From Phialocephala subalpina (taxonomy: Eukaryota > Ascomycota > Leotiomycetes > Helotiales > Mollisiaceae), in the NCBI GenBank assembly GCA_900073065.1, contig FJOG01000009.1, positions 1,318,267 to 1,382,266 on the forward strand: DNA of 64,000 nucleotides. The letters are read 5' to 3'. Below are positions 35,914-47,165 of this stretch, piece by piece. Positions within the stretch are counted from its first letter, which is position 1; each line of letters begins with the position of its first letter. A model generated the notes under the pieces. The model did not search any database and was not told the origin of the DNA. It saw only the letters and a program-made list of their open reading frames with translations. The translations under genes were made by a program, and so were the position numbers.

Positions 35914-36580
35914 GGTTTTATACTTGGTCCTTGAACTTGGACGATACCAGAATGAGGAGCGAGGTGGACATGGAGGTTGAGCGACGCGTCAAAATCAAAC
36001 CAGAGATAGAGAAGTGATGAAAAGCGAGCTGACTCAATTTGATCAAGGCAGTGCTAGAGCCAAAGAAGGAAATAGATACCAAGTGAGAGAAGCGTGCAGC
36101 ACTGCAGCAAACATTCGAGAACACTCGAAGTCAGAAATGAGACTTAACAATGCAACGCGTAGAGTTGTGGAAGGAGTAAGCGCTGTTCAGGAAGGAGTTG
36201 TGCGGGTTGAGGTGCTGGATACCCTTCAGGAAGGAACGTCCTACACTACGAGACCACCCGACCACGAGCCCTACTAGACAACCTTGGAACGACTAATTTG
36301 ATATGTTGAATCTCTCGGAATGAAAACCAGTAATTAAACGAAATGAGAGCAAAGGTCGACAGGAGTTTGCACGATGCAGGAAGTACCGAGCAGTGACTAT
36401 TAGTCCTATAGAGCACCGGTGTGGTGCCCTCTGTGTCTTGAACACCCAAACATTCGATGAAAGCCGCCAAATAATCGAGGAGCGAAGTCCCGACGGGCTT
36501 TTCAACATACCATTAGCATGAGTACAGAATCAATGTCACACCGACAGCAGCTTTGCAGCTCTCCAAACAAGTCTGCGTGC
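35914..36580. other. Intergenic flank upstream of the assembly gap
   Basis: 3' flank of the ArAE-type gene. Only short frames, no recognisable gene, ending in the GA microsatellite. Confidence 0.4.
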
Positions 36581-36600
36581 GAGAGAGAGAGAGAGAGAGA
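36581..36600. repeat. GA dinucleotide microsatellite, left of gap
   Basis: Ten GA units, preceded by GC and followed by GGTAGGGTTT, end at the N run. Confidence 0.95.
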
Positions 36601-36610
36601 GGTAGGGTTT

Positions 36611-37330
36611 NNNNNNNNNNNNNNNNNNNNNNNNNNNNNNNNNNNNNNNNNNNNNNNNNNNNNNNNNNNNNNNNNNNNNNNNNNNNNNNNNNNNNNNNNN
36701 NNNNNNNNNNNNNNNNNNNNNNNNNNNNNNNNNNNNNNNNNNNNNNNNNNNNNNNNNNNNNNNNNNNNNNNNNNNNNNNNNNNNNNNNNNNNNNNNNNNN
36801 NNNNNNNNNNNNNNNNNNNNNNNNNNNNNNNNNNNNNNNNNNNNNNNNNNNNNNNNNNNNNNNNNNNNNNNNNNNNNNNNNNNNNNNNNNNNNNNNNNNN
36901 NNNNNNNNNNNNNNNNNNNNNNNNNNNNNNNNNNNNNNNNNNNNNNNNNNNNNNNNNNNNNNNNNNNNNNNNNNNNNNNNNNNNNNNNNNNNNNNNNNNN
37001 NNNNNNNNNNNNNNNNNNNNNNNNNNNNNNNNNNNNNNNNNNNNNNNNNNNNNNNNNNNNNNNNNNNNNNNNNNNNNNNNNNNNNNNNNNNNNNNNNNNN
37101 NNNNNNNNNNNNNNNNNNNNNNNNNNNNNNNNNNNNNNNNNNNNNNNNNNNNNNNNNNNNNNNNNNNNNNNNNNNNNNNNNNNNNNNNNNNNNNNNNNNN
37201 NNNNNNNNNNNNNNNNNNNNNNNNNNNNNNNNNNNNNNNNNNNNNNNNNNNNNNNNNNNNNNNNNNNNNNNNNNNNNNNNNNNNNNNNNNNNNNNNNNNN
37301 NNNNNNNNNNNNNNNNNNNNNNNNNNNNNN
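36611..37330. other. Assembly gap (720 N)
   Basis: Continuous run of undetermined bases. Open frames reported across it are artefacts. Both flanks carry the same GC(GA)n...GGGTTT motif. Confidence 1.
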
Positions 37331-37332
37331 GC

Positions 37333-37357
37333 GAGAGAGAGAGAGAGAGAGAGAGAG
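37333..37357. repeat. GA dinucleotide microsatellite, right of gap
   Basis: About twelve GA units immediately after the N run, preceded by GC and followed by GGGTTTTTGG, mirroring the left flank. Confidence 0.95.
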
Positions 37358-37745
37358 GGTTTTTGGAACTTGAGAGTAGGAATTTCCGAAGAGAAACCGG
37401 ACGGGAATCAATTTAGATGATTTTGTCCAAAGCTTCAGTATCGGTCAGACCTGAACTTTTTGAAAAGGGTGGACAGGATGGAGAACTTCCTAGTCAACTG
37501 CGATGATCAACATAGCAGCTTCGCGGTACCTTTTTAAATACCAACGTCTTGCTGCAAATCCCATCACTAAGATAAAAGGCCTCTGCACGTATGATCGATG
37601 TCGTGATATCATGCGGTGCGTTCTTGACAAGAGATTTGGTATATTCAGCCAATTTTCGACGCCTTGTATTCAATTCCGAGAACCACTATGAGCCGACCCA
37701 TATCACTGCCAGAATCCATCCATTGAAAAGCGCCAAATAGAGAGA
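37358..37745. other. Intergenic flank downstream of the gap
   Basis: Short spacer before the 3' end of the SmD2 gene; no feature supported. Confidence 0.4.
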
Positions 37746-38292
37746 TCAACTGAGAAGAACAAGAATGACAGAGTCGCCCCGTAAGAACCTGCATGCACGT
37801 ATTAGCAAATCTTCTCCAACCTCACTCGCACCATCTTCCAAGATATACGCAAACCCCACTTACATCTTGCTGATGAACCGATCCTTGTTCACAGGCCTTC
37901 CCCTCTTTCCTTGAGCATTTCTTGGTGTCTCCGTCCACATCTCCTTCACGTTCTCCAACACCATATTGCAATGCCTATCGAACGCCTTGACACGCGCGAG
38001 GAGTTTTCTGTTGTTGCGGCATGAGATGAGGACTTGGGTGTGCGATCGAACGGCGGTCTGGAGGATAGAGAGGGGGCCGGATGTGAATTCGTGCTCCTCG
38101 AGTTGTGCGATCTCGAACTCACTATAGAGGAGGAGTCAGTAGATGTTTCGCAAGGTTGAATGCGCTTGGAGAAGAACATACGTGAGCTCGTTGCGTGGCT
38201 TTGCCAGCAGTTCTCTAAAAAAAAAAAAAATCTATTAGCTTTATCGCAATCGGATATACATTTTGCACTCACTGAATCTTTGAGTCCGCCAT
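37746..38292 (-). CDS. SMD2: Small nuclear ribonucleoprotein Sm D2
   Basis: Core component of the heptameric Sm ring on U1, U2, U4 and U5 snRNAs, needed for splicing. Four exons, 38292-38273, 38214-38182, 38121-37864 and 37788-37746, assemble a 117-residue protein: [18 protein letters not shown], then [20 protein letters not shown], the Sm1 motif region [20 protein letters not shown] with [14 protein letters not shown], and the Sm2 motif [15 protein letters not shown]. This is the full family length and ending. All introns are GT-AG and in phase. Intron 1 has a 14-T tract directly before its AG. A longest-frame view hides this gene, because the conserved domain is split and read out of frame. 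Divergent from the HIBCH gene. Confidence 0.95.
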
Positions 38293-38678
38293 GATGTTAT
38301 TGTTCAAGACGTCGAGACAACTTTTTGATTCTTGTCGTGAAGCTTTCGTGATAGGCAGCGGAACCGGATTAACCTTTTGTTCCGACATTATTTTCTAGCT
38401 GCGTTAGACCGAGCTTCGAATCTCCAAACCCGAGGCAAGTCGAATAGCTGTGACTCCGCATTCTTTTAGTTACAGTTCCTTTTCTTTGGCCATTCCCGAC
38501 TACTTTTCTTGATGTTTGCGAGGTCTTTATGTTGTAGAGCTGGGTTGGCGGCAAGGCTCATCTCAAAATCTGCCGTTATGCCGTTGAGATCAAAAGTCAC
38601 GAATCCTGCATTTGCAGCTTCAGCACAGGTCAGCAGATTCCATGATAATTGAGAATAGCAGAGCTGATTATTCTATAG
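38293..38678. promoter_or_regulatory. Shared divergent promoter, SMD2 and HIBCH genes
   Basis: 386 bp separate the two divergent start codons, so both promoters must lie here. No specific element can be named with confidence. Confidence 0.6.
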
Positions 38679-40094
38679 ATGAGCTCCTCCTCACGGCGGC
38701 AATCGTCGTCGCCGGATTCAACAGTTTTCAAGACCATTCACCCTGAAGACGATCCTGAAGATGTGCTTTTCAACACACTGTTCGGCGTCAGAACCATCGA
38801 GCTCAATCGACCAGCGAAATTACATTCTCTCAATTGCTCCATGATACGAAAGATTGTCCCGAGATTGCAAGAATGGGGGAAGTCAGATATGGCCAATGTG
38901 GTGATCATCAAAGGATCAGGCCCAAAAGCATTTTGTGCGGGTGGAGATGTGTCAGCTCTGGCGGAGGACAATCTAAGGGGAGAAGAAGGCCAACAAAGGT
39001 CGACGGATTACTTTGCACAAGAATACAAGCTGGACCATCTGATTGCGACATATAAGAAACCATATGTGGCTTTTCTGGACGGCATCACGATGGGTGGAGG
39101 AGTTGGATTGAGTATACACGCTCCATTCCGGATAGCTACGGAGAGGACACTGTTCGCCATGCCTGAAACGACCATTGGATTCTTCCCAGATGTTGGAGCT
39201 TCGTTCTTCTTACCGCGGATGTCGGGTTCAGTGGGTACATACCTTGCTCTTACCAGCGAGAGACTAAAGGGTGTGAACGCCTTTTATGCTGGAGTTGCGA
39301 CACATTATATCCACTCGACCTCACTCCCTTCTCTCGAGCAGCGGTTGGCCGAGCTTCGATTCAAAGACTATGATCCATTACAGGAGCGTCTCGATCTCAT
39401 CAATTCGACGATCGAGGAGTTCTGTACTGGCCTACCACATGACGAGCCTATACTTATCCAAGGTGCCATGAGAGAAGCCATTGATCGATGTTTTGGCAAG
39501 ACCAGCGTCCCTCAGATACTTGCTGCGCTGAAAGCTGAAGAGGGGGAAATGAAAGAGTGGGCTGAGAAGACTCTTACTACCTTACACAAGCGATCGCCGA
39601 CCAGTGTGTATGTGACCCTCCGTCAGATGCAGCTTGGGCGAAACTGGTCGATAGCAGAGACTTTCCAACGAGAACATCAAATTGCGGGCAAATTCATGCG
39701 CCATCCAGATTTCACTGAGGGTGTGCACGCACTACTCATACACAAGAAGGGAAACCCGGCGTGGCAGCCTGCATCCCTTGAGGACGTCAAGCCCGACGAA
39801 GATATCGCGAATCCATTCTTTGAGGTCGAAGGTGCGGATCGTTTGGAATTGCTCAGCGACAGTGATTACAGAGAGTATCCAAACCTACGATTCAATATTC
39901 CTTCTGAGCGTCAAGTCGAGGAGATGGTCAAGGGTGGCGTGCTGAGTCGAGAGGAGATCGTCAGGAAATTCGTGGATGCAAGGCAAGGAAAGCAAGGTGT
40001 GAAAGAGGTAGTGGAAGAAGTCTTGAACAGAAAGACAACAGTCGACCACAACAACAAAGCGAAATGGATCTCGAAAGCTAAGGAAGGGCAGTAA
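38679..40094 (+). CDS. 3-hydroxyisobutyryl-CoA hydrolase (HIBCH/EHD3)
   Basis: Single exon of 471 residues. An enoyl-CoA hydratase-fold enzyme of valine catabolism that hydrolyses 3-hydroxyisobutyryl-CoA. Seen: TIELNRPAKLHSLNCSMIRK, the oxyanion motif FCAGGDVSAL, FLDGITMGGGVGLSIHAPFR and the HIBCH-type ATERTLFAMPETTIGFFPDV with GASFFLPRM, followed by the family C-terminal helix-rich region (LRQMQLGRNWSIAETFQREH) that separates HIBCH from simple hydratases. Length is within the family range. The N-terminus is Ser/Arg-rich (MSSSSRRQSSSPDS), compatible with weak mitochondrial targeting. The frame has no gaps. It is an intronless gene between intron-rich neighbours. Confidence 0.92.
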   Translation: MSSSSRRQSSSPDSTVFKTIHPEDDPEDVLFNTLFGVRTIELNRPAKLHSLNCSMIRKIVPRLQEWGKSDMANVVIIKGSGPKAFCAGGDVSALAEDNLRGEEGQQRSTDYFAQEYKLDHLIATYKKPYVAFLDGITMGGGVGLSIHAPFRIATERTLFAMPETTIGFFPDVGASFFLPRMSGSVGTYLALTSERLKGVNAFYAGVATHYIHSTSLPSLEQRLAELRFKDYDPLQERLDLINSTIEEFCTGLPHDEPILIQGAMREAIDRCFGKTSVPQILAALKAEEGEMKEWAEKTLTTLHKRSPTSVYVTLRQMQLGRNWSIAETFQREHQIAGKFMRHPDFTEGVHALLIHKKGNPAWQPASLEDVKPDEDIANPFFEVEGADRLELLSDSDYREYPNLRFNIPSERQVEEMVKGGVLSREEIVRKFVDARQGKQGVKEVVEEVLNRKTTVDHNNKAKWISKAKEGQ

Positions 40095-40926
40095 AGGTGC
40101 ATTGATGGATGGTTGAGATGTTGTGGCGAATGTATAGATGTGTATGATACGTGTGACATTTGTACAGCAGATCGGATGATACGGCATTGTTACTGATGCG
40201 ATAGATTATCGGTCGCAACAAGAATAATGACCCTCGCGAAGTTGGGAGGAAATCATGTGATTGAAAAGGGGTGTGCTGCCTATCAGACTGAGCATGGCTG
40301 ACTCATGGATTTAAGCGCGGTATCACCGGATGCTTCCTCTGGCCAGAATATAAAAGGAAAGCCCGGCCCCGCTCTTCAAAAAATGAAAGAATTTGAGTTG
40401 GTGTGCTGCCTTTTTTCATCTCACTTTGGACGTTGAATTTACGGTGAACTTCAAGGGCCAAAAGCGCACTTATATTTTTTCGGCAAGCTTTAGGCGAGAT
40501 TTCTGCCTTGAATCGAAACCTTGGAGCCTGGCGCCAAATACTAGCTTCGCTCGTGCCCTCCGTATTCATTGGTCCATTCGAGGGCAGGTCAACATACTTC
40601 GATGTACCACGATCCTCAGACATTCAAACGCTTTCATTCGTACAAAGAAGTCCAGAAGCTTTACTCCATTACTACCTGCCCAATTCCACCGTAATCCACC
40701 AAAAAATCTCCAAGCCACGATCTGCCATTCGTTTCATCAACATTCTCCAGCGCGTCGCGAGGTGAACGCGAGCATGGTACTAGCCACCAGAATTATTCTC
40801 CCAGATCTCGATAGACGCGATTACACTTCTACCAGATGACCTTCGGGATTTCTGGTTAGTACCTTAGAGCTTCCCAACACACAATAAAGCTCTCAACACC
40901 GGCATTGCGGCCAACAAACCATCGCA
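40095..40926. other. Intergenic spacer / promoter of the Spt21-like gene
   Basis: 832 bp containing short frames only. The segment shortly before 40927 is the likely leader of the next gene. No other feature is supported. Confidence 0.45.
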
Positions 40927-43900
40927 ATGTCGGCGCCAGCTGGAACGCCTCCAGGTTATTCTCCCTGGCAGAATACGCAACCTCACGGACATCCAATGGC
41001 AGAAAACAATGGGGAAAGCGAAGATGGAGTAGTTGTCAAGTCAATGCGACGTATGTATTAGAGTATTGTTTGGAGATCTTCGGGCAGCTAATCGCGTTAT
41101 GATTTGCAGTCAAGGTCCTCTACACATTCGACGATCAAAACAAGACCAATTGCTTGGCACGAGGGTCTCAAGCCATGCAGATAAAGACTGTTGCGATGGA
41201 TGAGAATACAACAATTGGGGTAATCGAATTGAAGACTTGCATAAATGCCATAGTTCAGCACAGTCCAGAACTGGTCGCCCGCCTCGGTCAGGATTACACA
41301 GTTTACGCATACGACTACTCCGAGTATGATAACCCACTCGTCGGTCAGGGCATGCTATCATGGGCTCTTGCAGCCTCTTCACCTACCCCAGACGCTCCTG
41401 CCCATCAATCACAACAGCTCATTACTGGACGTGTGTGCAAGAACATTATGGGACTTTTCACAAACGGAGTGAAGGAGACCCTGGAAGTCAAGCTAAGGCT
41501 TGTCCCTGTCCCTACGGTCTTACAAAACGAATACCTGAGCACAATGGAGAAGTACAGAGAGTTGAGCAAGGCCATGCCCCCTGGATTCGATCCCAATGAA
41601 TGGACGTCCTTCCTCCAAGCAAATCCAAACGTCAGTCAGATGGCAAACAAACCCTCACCAGCACCTCAACCTCTGCCACAACCCAGCAATAATCAGCGTG
41701 ATGGAGCCAGTATGGAGGTAGTAAATCAGTTGCTGAGCCCGAGTATACAAGAGCAGAATGTGGTAAATCCCTTCTTACAGGCCCAGAATCCAGCAAACCC
41801 AGGAACCCAGGTCCAAGACAGCACTACCACCACTGGTAAAGGCAAGACGAACTCGCGCCCTGCATCGCGAGCGGCTGTGAAGAGGCCCAGAGGACGGAAA
41901 CCAAAGGCTTTACAGAACAATGGTGGCAATACGTCTGGATATGAGGAAGGGACTGATGGGGATGATGGTCCAGCTCCGAAAAAGAGAGCCAAAGTTACCA
42001 AAGCAGACTGGAACAGCAATATGTCTCTGGGCACGGCGCCAGATTCTTTACGGGTTGCTGCAAGTACCGCGGGATCATTACGCATGTTCCGTCCAATTGC
42101 TATGAGTCCCAGTGCTACTGCCGGAGCTGGCCATCTTCAAGAAGTACCTCGAGCACCAACACCAGTGCCCAGGAATCCACTGACTGCTCGTGACTCGGCA
42201 CCTCCTCAGAGCAGTCTGCGTCGCGATTCGTTCAATCAACTCCAAGGCACAGGTCGACCACACGTATCTCCATATCCGCCCCTAGGAGGAACTGAAGATC
42301 AAGTCATGACATCTATTGAATCAGCTCATCCTTCCCCCGAGCGACATATGAGTCCAGGTGTCACCCCACCTGGGATTGGCTCGTCACCTCCACTCATGAG
42401 AACTCGGCCAGGCACACCGATGCGGTCAAGCCCGCCCTGTGCATCAAGTCCTGTCTTGCCACAAATGCCACGAACAGACTCTGGATTCATGAGCGGACCT
42501 TTAGACGACCTTTTCGGCGATGATGACGAAATGGTCTGCCCAGAAAATGATGATGAGGTTGACTTGATCCAAACATTCGAGGCAGCTCGAGCCCCTCGAG
42601 ACCACCGGTCTCCAGTTAATCAACCCTATCAAGAGTTCGGTATTGAGGAGGTCATGCCGGGTCCGGTAGAACTATTGCCGACCAGGATGCCAATTGTTGA
42701 TGCACAGGTGCGGGCTAAAGCACATTCAGAAATCCGTCGTGCCGGCAGTGTTATGTCGGAAGATGGGCAGGTCCTCCCACCGTTGAAGAAGACTAATCGG
42801 ACGGCCTCAAGATCAGCTTCTATGAGCCAACCCGATAGAGCCACTCCCCCCCAACAACAGCAGCCTCCTCCTGAAGCACCCTCTGTTGCCCCACAGACCA
42901 CAGACCATTCACCATCAGAGCCTCAAGTGTCCCTACCTCAGCCTCCCGAAATTCCGCAATTGCAAGACCAGTCTGCTGTGCCAGCTCCTGCTCCTAACTC
43001 CCGGCCAGGCTCTAGAATGATGGCCAGAACAGCTTCACTGGGCTCACTTACCTTTCCTCAGGTACCTGCTAGTGATCCTGTGTTGCCCCCTTCTAGCCTC
43101 CAGAGATCACAGACATGGTCAGAAGCTCCTCATCCAGCCACTGAGGCGCCTATGCCGCCAGCAGACTTCCCCCTTCAACCAGCACCTGAGGATGGACAGT
43201 CCTCGCGACCCCCAGTTCCGTTTAGTCGCACGATGGAGGCGAAGAAAAACTCAATCAAGAACAAGCTTGAGACTGCCCTTACTAATGGCGAAATGCCTCC
43301 GTTCTGTCAGAATTGCGGTGCCATTGAGACCCCAACTTGGCGAAAAGCTTGGTCGGTCCATATGACTGGTAAGCCTGGATACTACGAATATTCAGACCAG
43401 CCAGGTCGTGTTACCGCTGTCAATATCTTGACTCGGGATAGCGCGGGCCAACCGACTTCTTATCTACTCATCAAGAAGTTCCTACTCCCCCAGGAAAATG
43501 AGAATGATTACCAGGAGTTCACTTTGTGCAATCGTAAGTCAATGTTATCAGTCGGTGGTCATCATTCTAACGGATGCAGCTTGTGGTATATGGATGTCCA
43601 AATACAAGACTCAGCGACCACAAGATCGATGGGACCTCAATGGACCGCAACAGCGGGGCAATGGAGCAGCGCGAAAGAGACCACAACAACGCACTCGATC
43701 GAAGAAATCCCAAGCAAATAATAGTATGGCGATACCGACTTCCGAGGCAAACTTTCCACAATCAGAGGCATATTTCCCACCATCTGATGCCAATTTCCCT
43801 CAATCGGAAGCCTACCACCCCCAGGCGGACGGTATGGGACCCCCAGAGGTTCCAGAAGGCGTCTCGCAGGCCCCCGAAGGTGTTTCTCCTGGTGACACTA

Positions 43901-44931
43901 CTGGGGTATCGCAGCAAATCCAACAATTGCAAGGGGCGACAGTGGAAGATCAACGCAAGCGTTCAGGAAGCGGCCGTCCTAAGAAGCGCTTGAATGCTAT
44001 GACTTCTGATGCAGCTTCAGCCGCTTTGAGGAGAGCCATTCAATCAAGTCCAGCTCGCTGGGCTGGAACACAACACAGTCCGATCGAGGTCGACGAAGAG
44101 GAGCTCGGGTCTACACGAAGACTCCTTTTCCCTTCACCAAGGAAGGACGGATCTCCAAAGGTTCTAGGAGAGGTTGTCACTAATGTAGTCACTATTGCTA
44201 CAGAATTTCGCTCGCCGAAGGAGACCATGGTCGAGATTCAGGACAAAGAGAATTGCCCACCTGCCATCGACGCAGATGATATGGATGCTGAGCTTCTGAG
44301 ACTTTTCGAAGAAGAACTGGTGAAAGATGATCATCCTCGACCTAGTACACCAACTCAAAAATCACCAGTGGCGAATCCTTTCAAGACACCAACTCGGCCT
44401 ACTCCTAACCACCGACCTGTTACACGAAGCGTTTCTCGATCGATTCGATCAGGCAAGACACCACGACAAGTCCTGACCTTCAATCGAACACCTTCACGCA
44501 CACCACGTCGTTCACCACGCCATCACGATGCGGTCTTTGAATCTCCTTTCACCGCAACACTCAACCAAATGATGTCTGAAGCCAACAATCAGACATCACC
44601 AGTCCGCCAAGGTCTTGAGCTGGATTTCTCAAATCTGCCAAATCTGCCGGATCTGCCCCCTATGGGCAACCAACAACATTACGACATGAACTTCAATATT
44701 GAAGACCTCTTCTCAACCGATGTACCAATGCCCAGCTCTCCACCAAGAATGAATTTCAGTTTGTACGAAGATCCCTTGACGAGAGGTAGCAGTACAAGCA
44801 ACATCAACTGGGACGACTTTGGCAAGTTCGGTGAGCCTGAAGTTAAGGTTAAGGAGGAACCTCAGGAATCGCCGACGAAATTGGGAGGTGCTGAGAAGGA
44901 TGCTGGCAACGAGCAATCAGAATCATCCTGA
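40927..44931 (+). CDS. Spt21/Ams2-type histone-gene regulator with GATA-like zinc finger
   Basis: Three exons, 40927-41050, 41110-43533 and 43580-44931, give 1,299 residues. The N-terminal domain (about 40-200) contains LKVLYTFDDQNKTNCLARGS and NIMGLFTNGVKETLEVKLRL, characteristic of the Spt21/Ams2 family, which in yeasts activates histone genes and supports centromere and silencing functions (family knowledge). A long Pro/Ser/Gln-rich region with an AT-hook-like PRGRKPK and basic blocks follows. Near residue 780 a GATA-type zinc finger begins PPFCQNCGAIETPTWRKAW, but the second cysteine pair (LCNPCGIW) comes about 70 residues later and is completed only across the second intron. The C-terminus has SP/TP-rich repeats, probable phosphorylation sites. 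Nuclear. Confidence 0.85.
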
Positions 44932-45606
44932 ATCTTGCAGCCGGCGGAATAATGATTTGTTTTTCCTTCATTATATTTTCTTGCATAGCGCAGCGTGGTG
45001 TTGTTGGGTATTGTCTGGGTATACACAAGCATTCTCTGCATGAAGATGGCGTTTCATGAGCATTTCTGGAGGAGCAATATGATTGCATTGCTGGAGCAGA
45101 CTACAGTAGAGCTATTAGTAGAGCTAACGTCTACAACGAGTACGACAGTATGACATGAATGAATACACAATATTAGCAATCTCTTGTTTTCTGCTTTGAA
45201 GTCTTGTAGTGATTCGTGATTCGTGATTTCCTCCATTCATCTGGCTATTGATTTTCAGAACTAGGCAATCAATCGGTCACAAAGCGTGCCAAAGTTAGTA
45301 GCTTCAATTGTCAAATTGAAGGTCCCACTTCTTGCCATTCCCCGTGGTTGTATTTCTAGAATAAGAGCACAGTAAATTTGAATGAGCAGACAAATATCAA
45401 GAGTTTCCTGTTCCATGCCGTGAAGTATGATTGCAATACGTAATTCCATTCGCCGATCGTTCCTGATAGTTATGCCACCAATTCACCGCAAGTCGTTTCG
45501 TAGATGAGCATCCCGCTCTACAGCCGCTCTCTTATCATTCCCCCTGTCTGCAAAGCACAATCCCAAAAGCATTGTCGACCTCCAACTTCCTCCAATATCA
45601 TGTCCC
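44932..45606. other. Convergent intergenic region
   Basis: 3' flanks of the Spt21-like and RPA3 genes; AT-rich with short frames only. Confidence 0.45.
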
Positions 45607-46027
45607 TCATTCCGCGTAGAAGATCTCCTTATACCGATGCGTCGCATCAACCACCGCACTGATAGCAGCGAAGTCAACTGCATACAGGTGAGCACAATAC
45701 CTCACATTCACACCTCATCCTTCCTCTCCCCCCTTCCCTCCCGCCTAAGCCCCCCAGCAGAAAGGAGAACTCACCATCCCTCCCCAAATCCGTAGCCTTA
45801 AGCACCTTTACACTCAAATCCTGATTAACCTTTCCCACAATCTCCACCGCATTTCCCACCGTGAGATGCGCATCTCGATTCAGATGCGCAGTCACGTTTC
45901 CATCTGAATCAATTGTTGCTTGTTCGCCGCGGAGTTGAGTTACTTTGCCGATGAGGCGGATGGTGCGGCTAGTGAACGAGTCGAGGTAGGAACTGGTTAT
46001 GCGGGGGGTGGAGAGGGTGTCTGCCAT
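45607..46027 (-). CDS. RFA3: Replication protein A subunit 3 (RPA14)
   Basis: Smallest subunit of the single-stranded DNA-binding RPA trimer, which stabilises DNA in replication and repair. Exons 46027-45775 and 45677-45607, joined by a 96-nt GT-AG intron in phase 1, give 107 residues, normal for the family. One OB fold is seen: ITSSYLDSFTSRTIRLIGKV, then NAVEIVGKVNQDLSVKVLKA, and across the splice DLGRDVDFAAISAVVDATHR ending YKEIFYAE, a typical fungal Rfa3 C-terminus. Exon 2 is tiny (23 codons) and easily missed. Nuclear. Confidence 0.92.
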
Positions 46028-46439
46028 TGCGAAGGTGGTTGAGAGGATGGATTCGTTGGTTGCGTGTGCTGTAGGTGGGCTGGAGAGTGCTTCTTAAGTC
46101 GTAGATGGAGCGGCAGATATTTCGGACGATTGTTGGCGTTTGTGAAGGTGGTTGTGATGGGATGAAATTCGTTCAGGAATCGCGTCCAAGTCGCGTCGCG
46201 ACCCCACGTGAAAAGCTACGGTAAGCTTTTCAGCCACATGCGTAGCCCCTCGCTACCCCTCTTCTTGGAAATTGTGGCAACACCTTCGAATATTTTCAGG
46301 GTCTTCAAATCCACAATTTCCTTCTGTTCCGGAGATTCGGAAATGCTTCAACAATTACATCAGAGACAACTGCCTTCCCAACTGCCGTTAAAGATCTTCT
46401 ACCGGTAGACATCGACGTAGCGGGGTTCACGTGATCCAC
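46028..46439. other. Upstream flank of RFA3
   Basis: Promoter-side region of RFA3; contains CACGTGA near 46206 and again near 46429, which could be binding sites for a basic helix-loop-helix factor (speculative). No gene is supported. Confidence 0.4.
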
Positions 46440-47165
46440 TTCGTCTCGTCTCCCTGATGGAAGATCAAGAACCTCGATGTGAAAAAGGATGGAAGGCAGG
46501 AGGCAGGAGGCATCCGTAGGACTATCCACCTTACATGGCAAACACGACAAATCCATCTGTGGGAATGTCCAAATACGCGTTTCTCAATGCGGTCATGCCT
46601 AATCTTTTCCATCTCCGTGAAGATCCAACCTCGATGGGAATGCGCGAAGAAAGTTAGAACATGGGAAACACGATGGTTGAGAATTGCATAGTTCTGAAAA
46701 AAAGGAATTGATTGCCAACGCAGTCATGCCTCTCTCCCGACGTGAAGAATTGGCACCAGTAAAGAGGGGATCTTTTCCATCTCCATAGGGCAAGATCACC
46801 ACTTTACACGCTAAAGACAAGTCCATCAGTCTCGGTAGGTATCGGATCATCGGATAACATCTGATTCAGTCATATGTATTTTCTTCAGGGAGTGAGAAAG
46901 TCCAGACATGAGCTACCCGCAACTGAAGATCTAAGGGACATTTTTCAAGGTCCATAGGATCTCATCACCACTGAGAATACTAAACACAGAATCCATCGTG
47001 CCTCCAGCACCTAGGTAGTCTTCTTAGGAGTCCAGGTATGAGCTGCCCACAGCTAGATCAGATAAGATCTAAGGGACCTTTTCCCCATCTCCACTCTCAC
47101 CACCCAGATCGTAAGACAATTGAAGAGTCCAATTCATACTGTACTTCTTATGTACATCGTAATGG
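46440..47165. repeat. Decayed tandem repeat array, about 160-bp period
   Basis: Five diverged units start near 46449, 46610, 46777, 46946 and 47083 (spacings 161, 167, 169, 137). Each begins with a variant of CTTTTCCATCTCC, continues AxGATC(A)CCACT, then a GAATCCATCxGTG-like block, and later GTCCAGxCATGAGCT and AGATCTAAGGGACxTTTT in the last units. Many substitutions and indels separate units. No coding frame runs through the array. Confidence 0.65.

Noticed and set aside
36518..37420. Open frames spanning the assembly gap
   Set aside because: Consist of undetermined bases plus GA-repeat peptides; artefacts.
46200..46440. CACGTGA motifs as defined regulatory sites
   Set aside because: Short motif found twice; not enough to claim an operator.
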